Below, piece after piece: positions 1 to 10,166 of a DNA stretch of 64,000 nt; the stretch's first letter is position 1; each line of letters begins with the position of its first letter. The position numbers were made by a program, and so were the translations under genes. The notes below the pieces were generated by a model. The model was given only the letters and a program-made list of their open reading frames with translations. It ran no database searches and was not told the origin of the DNA. The DNA comes from Gyrodactylus bullatarudis (Eukaryota > Platyhelminthes > Monogenea > Gyrodactylidea > Gyrodactylidae). Where the stretch lies: assembly GCA_012064415.1 (NCBI GenBank), contig SSNU01000086.1:513407-577406 (forward strand), given 5' to 3'.

Positions 1-2353
1 AAATCTTATTTCCTTCAAAAATCATATTTACATTCTGCGAACGGTTGAGAATTATATTATTATTACTATTTGATTCCGCGCACTATTTTTTAAACAAATA
101 TTTTTCTTAATAAAGAAGATTTAACTTTACAAATTTCATCCGTCTATGCTGAATATTAGTGAAATTTCCCATTTAAATTTTAAAGAATTTCTGATTGAAT
201 TTGTTTAAAAATTACTGCGCGAAATCAAATTATGTTTGAATGTGTCGCAAGGCAAATATAATTTTTAACTGTAGAATCATTGTCTTTTTTGGCATAAAGA
301 GCTCTATCATTTTATAGGAACAAGGTAAAAAATTTAATTTTTCTTCAGCCAACTCTGTTGATCATTAGTTGTACTCATTATAATTTCAAGAAACAACAAC
401 TTTGAAAAAGTCATGAAAAGTCTATTTTTAGTCTCATTAAAATCAGCAAGATGTAAGATTAAATTTTTTTAATCCTATGGCTCAGATTCATTTTCTCATG
501 GAGGAAAAAAATTAATAAATTCTAAAAGCACCCAAGTACTGCTTCGTGTAAACAAATTTTTTTCTTCAAAATAATCTCTTGTAGAAATCTGATTAACCTG
601 TGTAATGCACAAAGCTTCCAAAAGCATATTCAAGAATTTCATTCAAACTTGGCAATTTCATTCCATTTTTATTAGTCTGTGTGTATTACATGCATTGATT
701 CGAGAAGGAAAAAAATTATCTGATTGTATAAAATATGGAATGAATTTCAGATGAAATTCTGCGAGGAGTAATACATTAAGTTTCATTTCAGAAGAGCTCT
801 TCATGAACTTGAATGTGCATTACCTCAAAAGTTTAACCTTGCTTTTTACTACATAGATAAATCTTTATTAGTCTTTAAATTTTGGTATTAAACAAGAAAA
901 TTTTCTATGAAATGAATTACAAGTTACATTGTAATCTTGAAATACAATCCCTGTAAGGATAATTTCTACTGAAAGCAAAGCTATATTGTGATTGCTTGTG
1001 ACTATGGTGTCAAATATGAAGAACATCTTTCCCGTGGCATGTCTCTTTGCCCTGAAAGAAAAATGTCCACCAAAATTCTGCATTCATACACAACAGCTCT
1101 GTCAACATTAAACTGAACTATATATAGTATACACTTTGCTGAGGAAAAACTACAGTTTAAACCTGAAATAAAGAAATAGAGAGCTAAACAGGTTATTCGT
1201 TCCCTTCAAACTCAGAGAGTGAGTGAATGTGAAGCCAGGAGGAAGACACACAGAGACGAAGATGACTGAATGTAGAACGATAAAGATATCTGTCAACAGC
1301 CTAGTTACACATTCCGTAAAATATTATGATTCTCTGATAGATATTATTATTCCTTTTGCAGAGATTTTTATTTTCTTCCCCCTGTCACCGTTTTACATGC
1401 ATGCATCTTAAACGTTAAGAGAACATTATTCACTTGTGATGTGGGAGTCTTTCTCTCTCTTTTTCCATTCCAGGGCAAAAAAGGTGGGGTGAGGAGTAAT
1501 TTTTCTCCTCGAAATATATATTTTATTGTATTTCCAGAAAATATTCAGAGAATTTTTCCACATGGAAGGGGGGGGGGGGTTGACAATCAAGCAAAACAGT
1601 GTATAGTTTAATAGGGAGGGTTGGATGAAGGTAACAGTTTTTAGAAATGATCATAATTTATTAGCCATGTTTCTACAGCAAGCAACATACGCATGCATGA
1701 GAAAGAGAACATTGTAGGATTCTTCCTTTGACTGACCACATTTTGCCGAGTTGAGATATATAAAACATGGGAAATGAAATGTATACTCTTTAAAATTGAT
1801 TACCCCAAAATCAGATAAATTGAAATTCCTATTTAAGGAGAGTGAATGTCTTTGATGTATCTGATGTCCCAGTAAGCTTATTTATGTCTATCTCTATTTC
1901 ATTAATTTATTGTTTGCTTCAAAGAAAACCCACTACTGTACTAATTTTTCTTGTATAAAGTAATCATTCCTCTAAAGTTCGATCATCAAGACAAGCCCAT
2001 TTGCAAGAAAATGAAGCACTCAATCATGTATTGATTATACTCAATTTATCATCGTTCTACTAAAGGGTGGAATCAGAGTTTTTTTATTAATTTTCTCAAA
2101 TTATAATTTCACATAATGTCGATCAAGAGAAAGATTTGCTTATTTTAGTCTCAACTTGTGTTAATATTTTTTCTTTAAAACTGAATGACATAATGGTGAA
2201 GCATTTTCGACACATTCTTCATTACAAAAAGTAATGCTTAGAATTAGTAGTTCTATCAGAAAAGTTTGTACTAATATGAGGTTAAAAATTTCACCCTACC
2301 ACTTAATAGAACATGATTTGATTTTGAATTCATGAGGTTGTATTTCTTTTCAG
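1..2353. other. Upstream/intronic AT-rich stretch, no gene recognised
   Basis: No exon could be supported on either strand. The first LIM domain of the LIM-homeobox gene that follows should lie upstream of 2354, but no double zinc-finger pattern with splice sites is visible here, so it is probably outside the window or beyond a long intron. A run of 12 G lies at 1568-1579. A dispersed repeat occupies 2173-2300. Confidence 0.5.
2173..2300 (+). repeat. Dispersed ~128-bp repeat, copy 1
   Basis: The segment recurs in reverse complement at 15684-15810, inside intron 2 of the LAMP gene. Shared blocks include the ends reading TTTTTAACCTCATATTAGTA (one strand) and CTGAATGACATAATGGTGAA. No coding capacity, terminal repeats or target duplication could be made out. 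Confidence 0.6.
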
Positions 2354-3511
2354 AATATCAACCTGTTCGTATTGCCATCTTAAATTCCGAGAGACTGACA
2401 TGATACTCCGTCTACCGAGTCATGCAACTTTTCATTCGACCTGTTTTAAATGTACTCTCTGTGGAGATCAATTGCAACAAGGTAACAAATTTTGTCTCCT
2501 AAATAATGATATCTACTGCTCAAAGCATTCCGATTTGGTCGCTGAAACAATTAATGATTGTGCAAGTATAATTTCAGCGAAGGAATCTCTAAAATCTAAA
2601 AAGTCTGAAGATGCCACCAGTAAAAAGACAAAGAATAAGAAGCTAACCAAACAGAATAATCCCCGATCATTGAACACGAACAATGATAAAGAGAATAAAA
2701 TTATTTGGCCAGAAATATATCATGATACGAGTTCAGAAAATCTGGTCAACTCATTTGAAGCTACCTCTGAGATTTTGGATCAAGAACACAACCTAAAAAG
2801 TTTGTTTAACGATTAACTAAGGCAGCTTAAATTTTTATGAAATACATATTGATTTAAATTTAATCTAAAAATTGACAATTTTTTGATGCATTTTATTATC
2901 TATAATTTATTATCTAGAAATTCCCACAGGTGAACCGGATATTATCGATAGTTCTTGCCAAGATAAAAACTTTATCAGCATTGACTCGTCTGAGGGTTAT
3001 TTTATCCAAAGTACGAGCACAAAAGATTCTGTAGATAGTCCTGGAATGGATGATAATATGACATCATCTCGAGATGATCTTCGTGGTAAGTTTCCTTTTT
3101 TTATCTTCATCAAAATACTTTAAAGTAACAATACAATATTTATTTTATAATATAGATTTGTTTACTGATACTGTGAACCATGGTAGCCGTAGGAAGCGAA
3201 TACGAACTTCATTCAAGCACCAACAACTTAGAATAATGAAATCCTATTTCGAATTCAATCATAATCCAGATGCAAAAGATCTCAAGCAATTATCCCAGAG
3301 AACTGGCCTCCCGAAAAGGGTCTTACAAGTGTGGTTTCAAAATGCCCGAGCAAAGTATCGTCGATCCCTGAATGGCACAGGCCTCTCCCTCATTTCTGAT
3401 GCTGATATGGGCTCTCAGCATTCCATAAATTCACCAAATATCAGCTTTTGCGAGAGTAACTTAAAGGGAGATCTATCTAGCCAGGAAAATGAATCAAATG
3501 AGCTATTTTAA
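2354..3511 (+). CDS. lhx2/9: LIM-homeobox transcription factor, apterous/LHX2/9 type (5' partial)
   Basis: This is the 3' part of a nuclear DNA-binding regulator of neural and dorsal cell fate. The first visible exon starts at 2354 after TTTTCTTTTCAG and encodes the second LIM domain (CSYC, HSTCFKCTLC, then YCSKH), followed by a Lys/Ser-rich linker. Its donor is uncertain, somewhere before the frame closes at 2814. A middle exon (start about 2918 or 2930, end about 3083) encodes an acidic Ser/Asp-rich stretch ending DDLR. The last exon, 3156-3511, holds the homeodomain. It starts RRKRIRTSFK and has the helix-3 signature VLQVWFQNARAK; HNPDAKDLKQLSQ is typical of the apterous/LHX2/9 class. Phase 1 joins the last two exons cleanly through GAT. 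The first LIM domain and the start codon are not in view. Confidence 0.88.
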
Positions 3512-5298
3512 GACGAGTCTCAGTTTTTTTTCTCCTCAAGATGATAATGTACAGATTTCTATGATTACAATGGACAAAATTTCACTTAGCATAACAATTT
3601 ATTAATATTTATAATATGAGATTCATTATCGAAAAAAATTAATAATAGTAATAAACTCAAGCAACTCTGCGATAATTATTTACTACATAACTGTTATGTA
3701 TGGATGTGCTCATATTTTATTCTTTATTTGATCAATGATACGCTATCATTTACTTTTGAAACAACAAAATGCGGATAATAAGAGGACAGAAACAGTTCTG
3801 GTTTCAAGATTTTGGCTTTATAAAACCCGTGGAGTAAACCAGTCATATGATCCTGGATCAAATCCTTGATAATGATGAAATTAACCCCAAGATTCTACTC
3901 ATTTTCTGTCAAATGATTTTTGAATATATATAGATTGAAACTGATCATTCATTGTTCATTAGAGAAAGATTTTACAAATTGTCGATTTTTAGCCAAGGTG
4001 ATTTTCTGATCAAGCTTGAAAAGACGATTCTAATGATATATAGAGCGTACGGTCTTACTGATATTTTAGATTGAGACACAAAAGAGATGAAAATATTGTA
4101 TTAACTTTAATGCAAGGAAAATTTTTTATTTACACGATTTTCCCCGTAGTAGTCAAAGAATCCATTGACAAACAAGCTTACTGTTAATTTTGATCAGAAA
4201 AAAGCTTAAAAATCAACATTTCATGCTCAAGGGAATTGGAAAATCCAAAGTTGCTTAAAAGTGGTATCATCAACTTTTGCTGTTGAATGAGAAAAATTGA
4301 AACTTGAGGTCTATTATGTCACTATGTAAGGAGCATGATAAGAATCTGAATAATAGTAATAATAATTTTTTTGATGAATGATGATATTCTTTCAAGTAAT
4401 GTTTACAAGAACTTGTCAGTGAATTTTTTCTTGGAAAATTTTCACCTGATTTGATGGAAAGAATATACTCACTGGATAAAATCCCCCTATTACACAAAGC
4501 TTTCCAAGCACTGCCACCTTTCGAAGGATCAATCAATTTCCTGTCATTATCCTATAAAGTCTTGAAAATTTTCTATCCATCTTTTAGCCTCTATAGTGTC
4601 TTAAGCTGTTACTATTCTGTATCATCGTTAAGTAATTCACAAATAACTATAGCCGGTTCCAAAGCTGAGTGAACATTTGATTCCTGGTCGAGGAAAACGA
4701 AATACACGATCAAGTTTATACGCCACAAAAATATTTAAAAAATCTTGAAATATGTGTTTAGAATTTTGAAAACATTTTATGCTAGAATTTTTAGATACAT
4801 TGAAACAATGTTTCAATGAAACATACTTAGGCTACTAAAGAATTACCTTTTTAATTTGTAGTCGAGCCATTAATTTTCAAAAAAAGTTGAGTCTGTTTTC
4901 ACATCTGAATTTAAAATAATTTCCATTAAAAACAGTTCTGGAAAATTATTTCTTAATTTAGTTCAACTGATAGGGTTTTACTAAAATAACTAGTCATAGC
5001 AAAAAAATTGATAAAATCTACTGAATTGCATCCAATTTTATTCGTAAATTTTTCAGTATATATTCAATCTTTTATTTAATTAATAATATAATATAATATT
5101 TAGATAGCTCAGATGTAAAAATATATGCTAAAATTATTTTCATCCTTGAACTAAATTAGTTTTTGAGAAGAAATTCTTACGTTTAGATTCTTAAATTCGA
5201 AATTTGTAAAATATGCAAATTTTCGGCCCTAAAGATAATCATATATTGTAATACACCTAATTCTATCTTAGGTCTAAATTTTATTCCATTTACCTGTT
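3512..5298. other. Intergenic, no gene seen
   Basis: Short open frames here look like chance. A stretch around 4641-4690 (AGCCGGTTCCAAAGCTGAGT) matches the inside of the TTAA-flanked MITE at 19236-19467, so an old, end-less copy of that element probably lies here. Confidence 0.5.
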
Positions 5299-6442
5299 TA
5301 GACATAAGAAATTTTAACCCTTTCGGTGCCGATGGACATATACAATAACCAAGAGAGAAACAAGAATAGTGGAATGATATGGTGTATTCGAAGGTATATA
5401 AGGCAATTTCATACCTTCACACACATCCGAGTGTTTGACTCAGAATCTTAACATTGAAGTATAGGAAGGGTAATTATGATTAAGTCGTATGCAATGAAAC
5501 CAGTAATTAGCAATTGAAGTTAATTTTTTAACATCATCTATCAACTGGTTAGGATGAAAAAGTTTTCTTCTTGATCTGATCTAATTTCGAAGAAAAATTT
5601 TGTGTTGTCACTCTAAAAAAGAAATTATATTTGTGTAAACTCTATTCTGGAAAAATTTCTCCCCTTCGATTTAACGTTAATTTTTGTTGCAAACGAATAA
5701 AGGATATATCTGAAAACAGCAACAGATGAAAATCAATTTTGGAAGATGTTTTGGTATTCACTCATATTTCACAGATCATTCAAAACTCACTTTTATCACG
5801 AGACACAATAATGTTATATATTATTTTTGTTGGTCATTTAAAACAATGAATATATATATAAATCTGAATTTGTTCTAAAACACATTTGTATGCAAAATTG
5901 AATCCTTTTGGTGACACCGGGATCAGAAGAAAAAAATATTTTTGATCAGGATCAGATCTCAAAACGTTGATCACAAACGGGGTTTTGTTTATTTTCTCAG
6001 AAAGTTTAATCAACGAAATAAAAATCGACCCTTACTCATGTCATCGACCAAGAAAATTAAATCAGATCAAGATGAAATTTTTTCATCCTAACCAGTTGAT
6101 GGAAGATAGAAAAAAGTACTCTATCAATTTTACACAAAATAATGAAAAATAAGATATGAGTCATAAACCTTGAAAAACATGTAAACTCTCTTGTTTTCTG
6201 TGTGTAATGTTAAAAAATTAACTTCAATTGCTAATTACAGGTTTCATTGCATACGACTTAATCATAATTACCCTTCCTATACTTCAATGTTAAGATTCTG
6301 AGTCAAACACTCGGATGTGTGTGAGGGTATGAAATTGCCTTATATACCTTCGAATACACCATATCATTCCACTATTCTTGTTTCTCTCTTGGTTATTGTA
6401 TATGTCCATCGGCATCGAAAGGGTTAAAATTTCTTATGTCTA
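5299..6442. repeat. Large imperfect palindrome (foldback) with TTAA/CCCTTTCGG ends inside
   Basis: The outer arms 5299-5550 and 6190-6442 are reverse complements over roughly 230-250 bp with few mismatches. A second inverted block pairs about 5536-5590 with 6053-6112 (shared CAACTGGTTAGGATGAAAAA). Within the arms, TTAA then CCCTTTCGGTGCCGATGGAC starts at 5314, and the mirror image ends in GGGTTAA at 6427, like a piggyBac-type MITE. The pairing continues about 15 bp beyond both TTAAs to TTAGACATAAGAAATT, so the inverted unit is larger than the TTAA-bounded element. No transposase is encoded. Confidence 0.85.
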
Positions 6443-6449
6443 AGCTTAA

Positions 6450-6742
6450 CCCCTTCAAACCCGTTAAAATGCAGAGATCGCCTAAAACTATTGATCTACT
6501 ATTGTATACGTCATTCCACTATCCTTGTTTCTCTCTTGGTTATTGGCTGTATGTCCATTTTCTAATTTTTTGAACCTTCATAACTCTACCAGTTTGATAG
6601 GTTTCTGGATAAATTAAAGTTTATATTGAAGCCCAAAATGTGAACTTGCATTAGTAATATTTTTGGCCAAATAACTTTGTATCTTCATAGCTAAATTTTG
6701 GTTTTTATAAAAATTCTGAAATAGTCTCGGCACCGAAAGGGT
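6450..6742. mobile_element. TTAA-flanked MITE, CCCTTTCGG family
   Basis: TTAA stands at 6446-6449 and 6743-6746. The right end reads CGGCACCGAAAGGG and the left end CCCCTTCAAACCCG, a weaker match (about 9 of 14). The right two thirds are closely related to the MITE at 32591-32788 (shared GTGAACTTGCATTAGTAATA). The left third matches the right arm of the neighbouring palindrome (CTTGTTTCTCTCTTGGTTAT). It appears to be a hybrid of the two family forms. TTAA target choice and CCC/GGG ends are features of piggyBac-type elements. Confidence 0.7.
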
Positions 6743-7329
6743 TAAATACATCTAAATATTTATTTTTGGTATAATCAAAATTTGATTTAGACCTGGTGGG
6801 ACAAATCTTTAGTTTAGTCTTATTATTAATTAAGTTGACCATTGATATTAAGCTAATAAATATGAAGTTGGGAAGAAAGCCGAATATGTTGAATCTGTTC
6901 TAATGCATAACTTCATCATCGTTTGGGAGTCGAATTGTTCCAAGGTGATCTCTAACAGCGGTCTGCCCTTTGTGGAGGTGCTCGTCCACTCTGTCCTCTA
7001 GCCTCCTAGTGTTGTGACCTATATAAACTGCATCACATGGAAATTTGAATCTGTATACTAGATGAGTCTGCTTTGAGTCATCTATTTGGTCTTTTGATGA
7101 ATTGTTGAGTATCTTGTTGGTTTTGTAGACGAACCTAAGTAAAGCATGAGGGTAGGCTTCATTGAAGGCAATTGTGATCTTCTTTTGGAAGGTTGCGATT
7201 GTTAGATCTCCTTTGAAGGGTAAGTTGAGAACAGCTTGGCCATCAGTCGTCTCATTTGGCTTTTCCTTTCTTTTTTTGTTAGACAATGTATTTCTTGATA
7301 TATAAAAAAATAAATTTTAAAATAAATAT

Positions 7330-7745
7330 AAAGACTCTGTACATATTATGTACTACATAATATCCTAGGGATTGACAAAATATGAAAAAAGGTATCTGGT
7401 TTATGAAGATAAGAATAGAGAAGGGAAATGGAATAATCTAATTTGGATCTAATGTGAGACATTACTAATTTTAGATTAGTAAGGTTCTGACAGTCAGCTA
7501 AATCGAATTTTTTGTAAATAAAGTAAAAAGCAGACAATAAAAAATTAGGGTTAAATTTATCATTACGGAGATTATAGCTACTTTGAGCTGGGGAATAAGT
7601 TTCCGAGAATTTTTTCACTAAGAATGCATATCTGCGAGCCCAGAGTGGTTGAAGCCCTGAGACGGTGATAAGTGCATTATAAGAGTCGAGGTGAGGGTAA
7701 ATAGAATGTAAGAATCTATATTGGATCCTTTCTATTTCCAAACTT
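7330..7745 (-). mobile_element. 5'-truncated non-LTR retrotransposon tail inserted in the PLE
   Basis: The minus-strand frame 7741-7346 carries IERIQYRFLHSIYPHLDSYN and LQPLWARR, the C-terminal tail of a Jockey/CR1-type reverse transcriptase ORF. It is very similar to the end of the LINE at 50930-52510. It separates the two conserved PLE blocks and so landed after the PLE. Confidence 0.75.
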
Positions 7746-8110
7746 GGAGTATACAGTTTTTAAAGTCTATTGTTGATACTTATCAAGTTCAATAGAGTAG
7801 TCGTTTGCTAAGAAGATACATATAAGTTTTTCCATTTCACTTTCCCAAACTTCCTCGGATACGATTCGTCTCACTCTTTTGGCTAGGGATGATATTAAAC
7901 CTCGTTTCCGATTCATTGGAACAAAAGAGTTAAAGTTTAAAAGGCGACCTGTAAAAGTGTTCTTTCTGTACACCAATCTTACTAGCGTACCATCGTTTCT
8001 CCTCGAAAGCATTACGTCTAGGAAGGGGATTGTTTCATCATTCTCTTTCTCCATAGTAAACTTTATGTCAGGATGGGCTTGGTTGAACTCTATTAATAAA
8101 TTATGGGTTA

Positions 8111-8293
8111 ATTACAAAAAGTCTAAGGGTAAAAGTCCTGTTTTACAAAAAGTCTAAGATCTATTCGGTGTATTATCAAATGGTCTAAGTCTGTTTACAG
8201 AAAGTATAAGTGATATATGCGGGTATTATCATTTGGCCTAACAAATTTACACGTTCTATAACTTTGCATAAAATATTTATCAATTGGCATAAG
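8111..8293. repeat. Degenerate short tandem array inside the PLE remnant
   Basis: Variants of ACAAAAAGTCTAAG and ATCAAATGGTCTAAG recur at about 8113, 8144, 8175, 8196, 8228 and 8279, with 20-50 bp spacing. It sits exactly between two PLE coding blocks and may mark the deletion of the RT palm. Low-complexity AT sequence makes this tentative. Confidence 0.4.
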
Positions 8294-8781
8294 TTTTTTT
8301 AAAAATAGAGTCTGGAAGATTTCTTCCCATTAGTGCATCAATATTAATATTTTCTAATTTTCTTCTAAAGTTTCTAGTCCTCTTTATAAATGATTCAGCT
8401 TGTTTTCTGGAGTCATCGTTACTCTGTGATATTATGGAGTCTATCAAGACATCTGATTTGATCTTTCCAATCATAAAGTTGAGGTTTACATTGGCTTTTG
8501 AATTGAAGGATTCCGCATCATTTCTGAGGTTAAGATTCCATTTGATAACTAAGTTCTTTGCAGCTATTTCATTTGTTTCGTTATTTTCTGATGTGACTTG
8601 ACGCCAAACATTAGAGGGGCATGATTGCAACGAAATGCATTCTTCGTAAAATTCAATAAGTAGAGAGTTCTTGATGTATTTACCATTCCATTTCAGGTAG
8701 TGTTCAAACTTCTTCAATAGTTGGTCGACTTGATCACCAGGGAATTTTTGTTCTGATAAGTGAAGTCATGATTGATGGAAG

Positions 8782-8868
8782 AAGAAGATGATGCCAATCG
8801 TCTCACAAATAAGGCCTTAATTTCGGGCATACTCATCAGTGTGATACATGCCATATAAGTACAAATTT
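8782..8868 (-). ncRNA. PLE leader segment with hammerhead-like core
   Basis: On the minus strand the segment reads ATCACA, CTGATGA, a short stem-II region GTATGCCC, then GAAA, a palindromic AAGGCCTT stem III and TTTGTGAGACG. TCACA can pair with TGTGA as stem I, so the conserved core residues CUGAUGA and GAAA are in place. Stem II is poor (one G-C pair as read). The same segment occurs twice in inverted orientation at 62590-62841. Hammerhead motifs in the terminal repeats of Penelope-like elements are established. The position directly 5' of this PLE supports that reading; activity is unproven. Confidence 0.55.
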
Positions 8869-8925
8869 GCAAAATAGAAAATATACAGTCATTGGTTCAA
8901 TGTTATTACACTTTTGATTGGTGAA

Positions 8926-8957
8926 TCATAACTTCATCATCGTTTGGGAGTCGAATT
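8926..8957 (+). repeat. 31-bp direct repeat of the PLE 3' edge
   Basis: CATAACTTCATCATCGTTTG plus GGAGTCGAATT occurs here and again at 6904-6934, at the very end of the PLE GIY-YIG frame. The two copies bracket about 2 kb containing the whole remnant. This fits the partial tandem insertions typical of PLEs, with the second unit truncated here. Confidence 0.65.
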
Positions 8958-9059
8958 TCGATTTTTTGATCATTTTCACTACTTGAAAAAAATAAAATTT
9001 CCACAAAACAAAAACTCTTTGAAAATGGCAGATCTTTTGAATATTAGCCAACGATATTT

Positions 9060-9165
9060 GGTTTTCTTGTCTAATTTTGATCCTGAAAATCATCTATTGA
9101 TCCCTCTCTCACTTTGAAATCAATGAGAATTTTGAGTTCAAAGTTTAAAAAAATGGGGGCGCCGA
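9060..9165. repeat. Single arm of a foldback family
   Basis: The arm carries CTCTCACTTTGAAATCAA, followed by a TTTGAGTTCAAAGTTTAAAA-like run. The same arm occurs in both orientations at 32821-33133 and, more diverged, at about 21966-22235. Here only one arm is recognisable. Confidence 0.5.
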
Positions 9166-9493
9166 ATCGAAATATTTTTCCAGAAATTTTTTCTTCAAAT
9201 CGAGAATGTGGGTAGCATGAGTAGGATTCCAAAAAACATATTCGAATTTTTGATGTAAAAATAGTAGATTTCCACTTCAACCAACTTTACAATATCCAGG
9301 GAGCGACATATACTGTTTTTATTACATTAAATCTGTAAGTTACAGACTTACCCTCAAAAGTTCATATTTTTTATTTGTTGGCTGAGAAGCCTTTTGAAAA
9401 TCTCTAAAATCGCCACTTTCTTCTTCCATCTCTAAGTATGAACTTATACGTCGTAGTATTTGGTTTTCTATTAGATACATAATTTGTGTCTGC

Positions 9494-9610
9494 TGGCCTA
9501 GTGGTTAGAAGCGTTTTCTCGCAACGTTGAAGACCTGGGTTCAAATCCTGGCTATGGTGTACTGACGAGTCCTAATAGGGACGAAACGCCATCATCTACC
9601 ACATTGAGTT
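9494..9610 (+). mobile_element. tRNA-derived SINE with attached hammerhead-like motif
   Basis: An RNA polymerase III A box (TGGCCTAGTGG, 9494-9504) and B box (GGTTCAAATCC, 9538-9548) sit 33 bp apart, as in a tRNA. Immediately downstream is a hammerhead-like fold at 9554-9592. The order (tRNA promoter, then hammerhead) is that of the schistosome Sm-alpha SINE family. No A-rich tail or target duplication was found. Confidence 0.7.
9554..9592 (+). ncRNA. Hammerhead-like ribozyme motif lacking stem I
   Basis: ATGGTGT (9554-9560) pairs with ACGCCAT (9586-9592) as a 7-bp stem III with one G-U pair. A9561 takes the cleavage-site position. CTGACGA follows at 9562-9568. GTCC/GGAC forms a perfect 4-bp stem II around a 6-nt loop, and GAAA follows. 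All core residues are present, but no nucleotides separate A9561 from CTGACGA, so stem I is absent. As written it should not cleave like a normal hammerhead. Confidence 0.6.
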
Positions 9611-9624
9611 GAATATTATTTGCC

Positions 9625-9705
9625 CGGTGTGGCGTAGTGGTATCTCTCTCACCTCTCATTCGGACCCTCTTACTCTCGGTCCTAGGTTCATACCTTCCCA
9701 CACCG
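9625..9705 (+). repeat. Second tRNA-like SINE head
   Basis: CGGTGTG at 9625-9631 pairs with CACACCG at 9699-9705 as a 7-bp acceptor-like stem. The A box is TGGCGTAGTGG (9630-9640) and the B box GGTTCATACC (9685-9694). A truncated, A-box-less copy lies inverted at 13896-13977. It is tRNA-derived repeat sequence rather than a working tRNA gene: the internal arms are poor. Confidence 0.65.
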
Positions 9706-9722
9706 AGCACATTGAACACTCT

Positions 9723-10046
9723 TTATATGAATAAATATAAATTTCTATAACTTTGTTCGCTTGCTGCCTGACTATGTTGTCTTCTGGCTTGTATTGGTCT
9801 GTTTGTAGAAAGAGGAGAAAAGGGTGTAGTATTTCTTAAAGCGCAAGAATTATAAAAATTATAGTGATTGTTACAATAATCAGAATTATTAGAGTAATAA
9901 CTCTGATAATATAATTCATCACTTGAAGGAAAATTAAAATAAAGATTAGAATTTAAAAAATTTAGATTACCCTGATAAAAACAGTTAGGACTCACACAAT
10001 ATTTCGAATACATGTCGTATTCTTCTTCTGGTGTGAGATTTTTCAA
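9723..10046 (-). CDS. 107-residue open frame in a dispersed repeat, function unknown
   Basis: Not recognised. The frame starts MKNLTPEEEYDMYSKYC, is rich in Tyr, Asn and Ser, and ends in a basic RRQHSQAASEQ stretch. Related DNA recurs at 29585-29985 (plus strand; head well conserved, with indels) and in shortened form at 23160-23360. The head region (EEEYDMYS) is the best conserved part. The frame runs out through the inverted repeat that frames the LINE at 10141-13530. It belongs to a mobile element, perhaps the 5' part of one; whether the peptide is made is unknown. Confidence 0.4.
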   Translation of the reverse strand: MKNLTPEEEYDMYSKYCVSPNCFYQGNLNFLNSNLYFNFPSSDELYYQSYYSNNSDYCNNHYNFYNSCALRNTTPFSPLSTNRPIQARRQHSQAASEQSYRNLYLFI

Positions 10047-10166
10047 AAAACTTAAGATACTTAAAACCTTGTGTGTCCAATCAAAACATTAAACCAATCA
10101 GTTTTCTTCTCAACTTTAATCAATCAATTCTAACCAACGATTTATAATAATAATAATCTTTATTGT

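Larger units (their letters stand above)
6900..8717 (-). mobile_element. Penelope-like retroelement remnant (GIY-YIG endonuclease type)
   Basis: Three minus-strand blocks in element order fit a Penelope-like element (PLE). 8717-8280 is a 145-residue open frame, probably the N-terminal region (tentative). 8054-7767 carries IPFLDVMLSRRNDGTL and a later YRKNTFTGRLLNFNS, typical of the PLE region just after the RT palm. 7286-6900 ends with a GIY-YIG-like endonuclease (THLVYRFKFPCDAVYIG, then R..RVDEHLHKG). The RT catalytic palm is missing, so this copy is dead. A truncated LINE (7330-7745) and a short degenerate tandem array (8111-8293) interrupt it. A hammerhead-like leader lies just upstream on the same strand (8868-8782). 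Confidence 0.75.

Noticed and set aside
868..1411. Short frames on both strands near 0.9-1.4 kb as a missing first LIM exon
   Set aside because: No CxxC..HxxCxxCxxC pattern and no supporting splice sites.
1568..1579. G12 run as a regulatory or quadruplex element
   Set aside because: A single homopolymer without further G-tracts; could be a slippage or sequencing feature.
9494..9705. Two true tRNA genes
   Set aside because: A and B boxes are present, but D and anticodon arms do not fold properly, and the second recurs as a truncated dispersed repeat. They are SINE heads.
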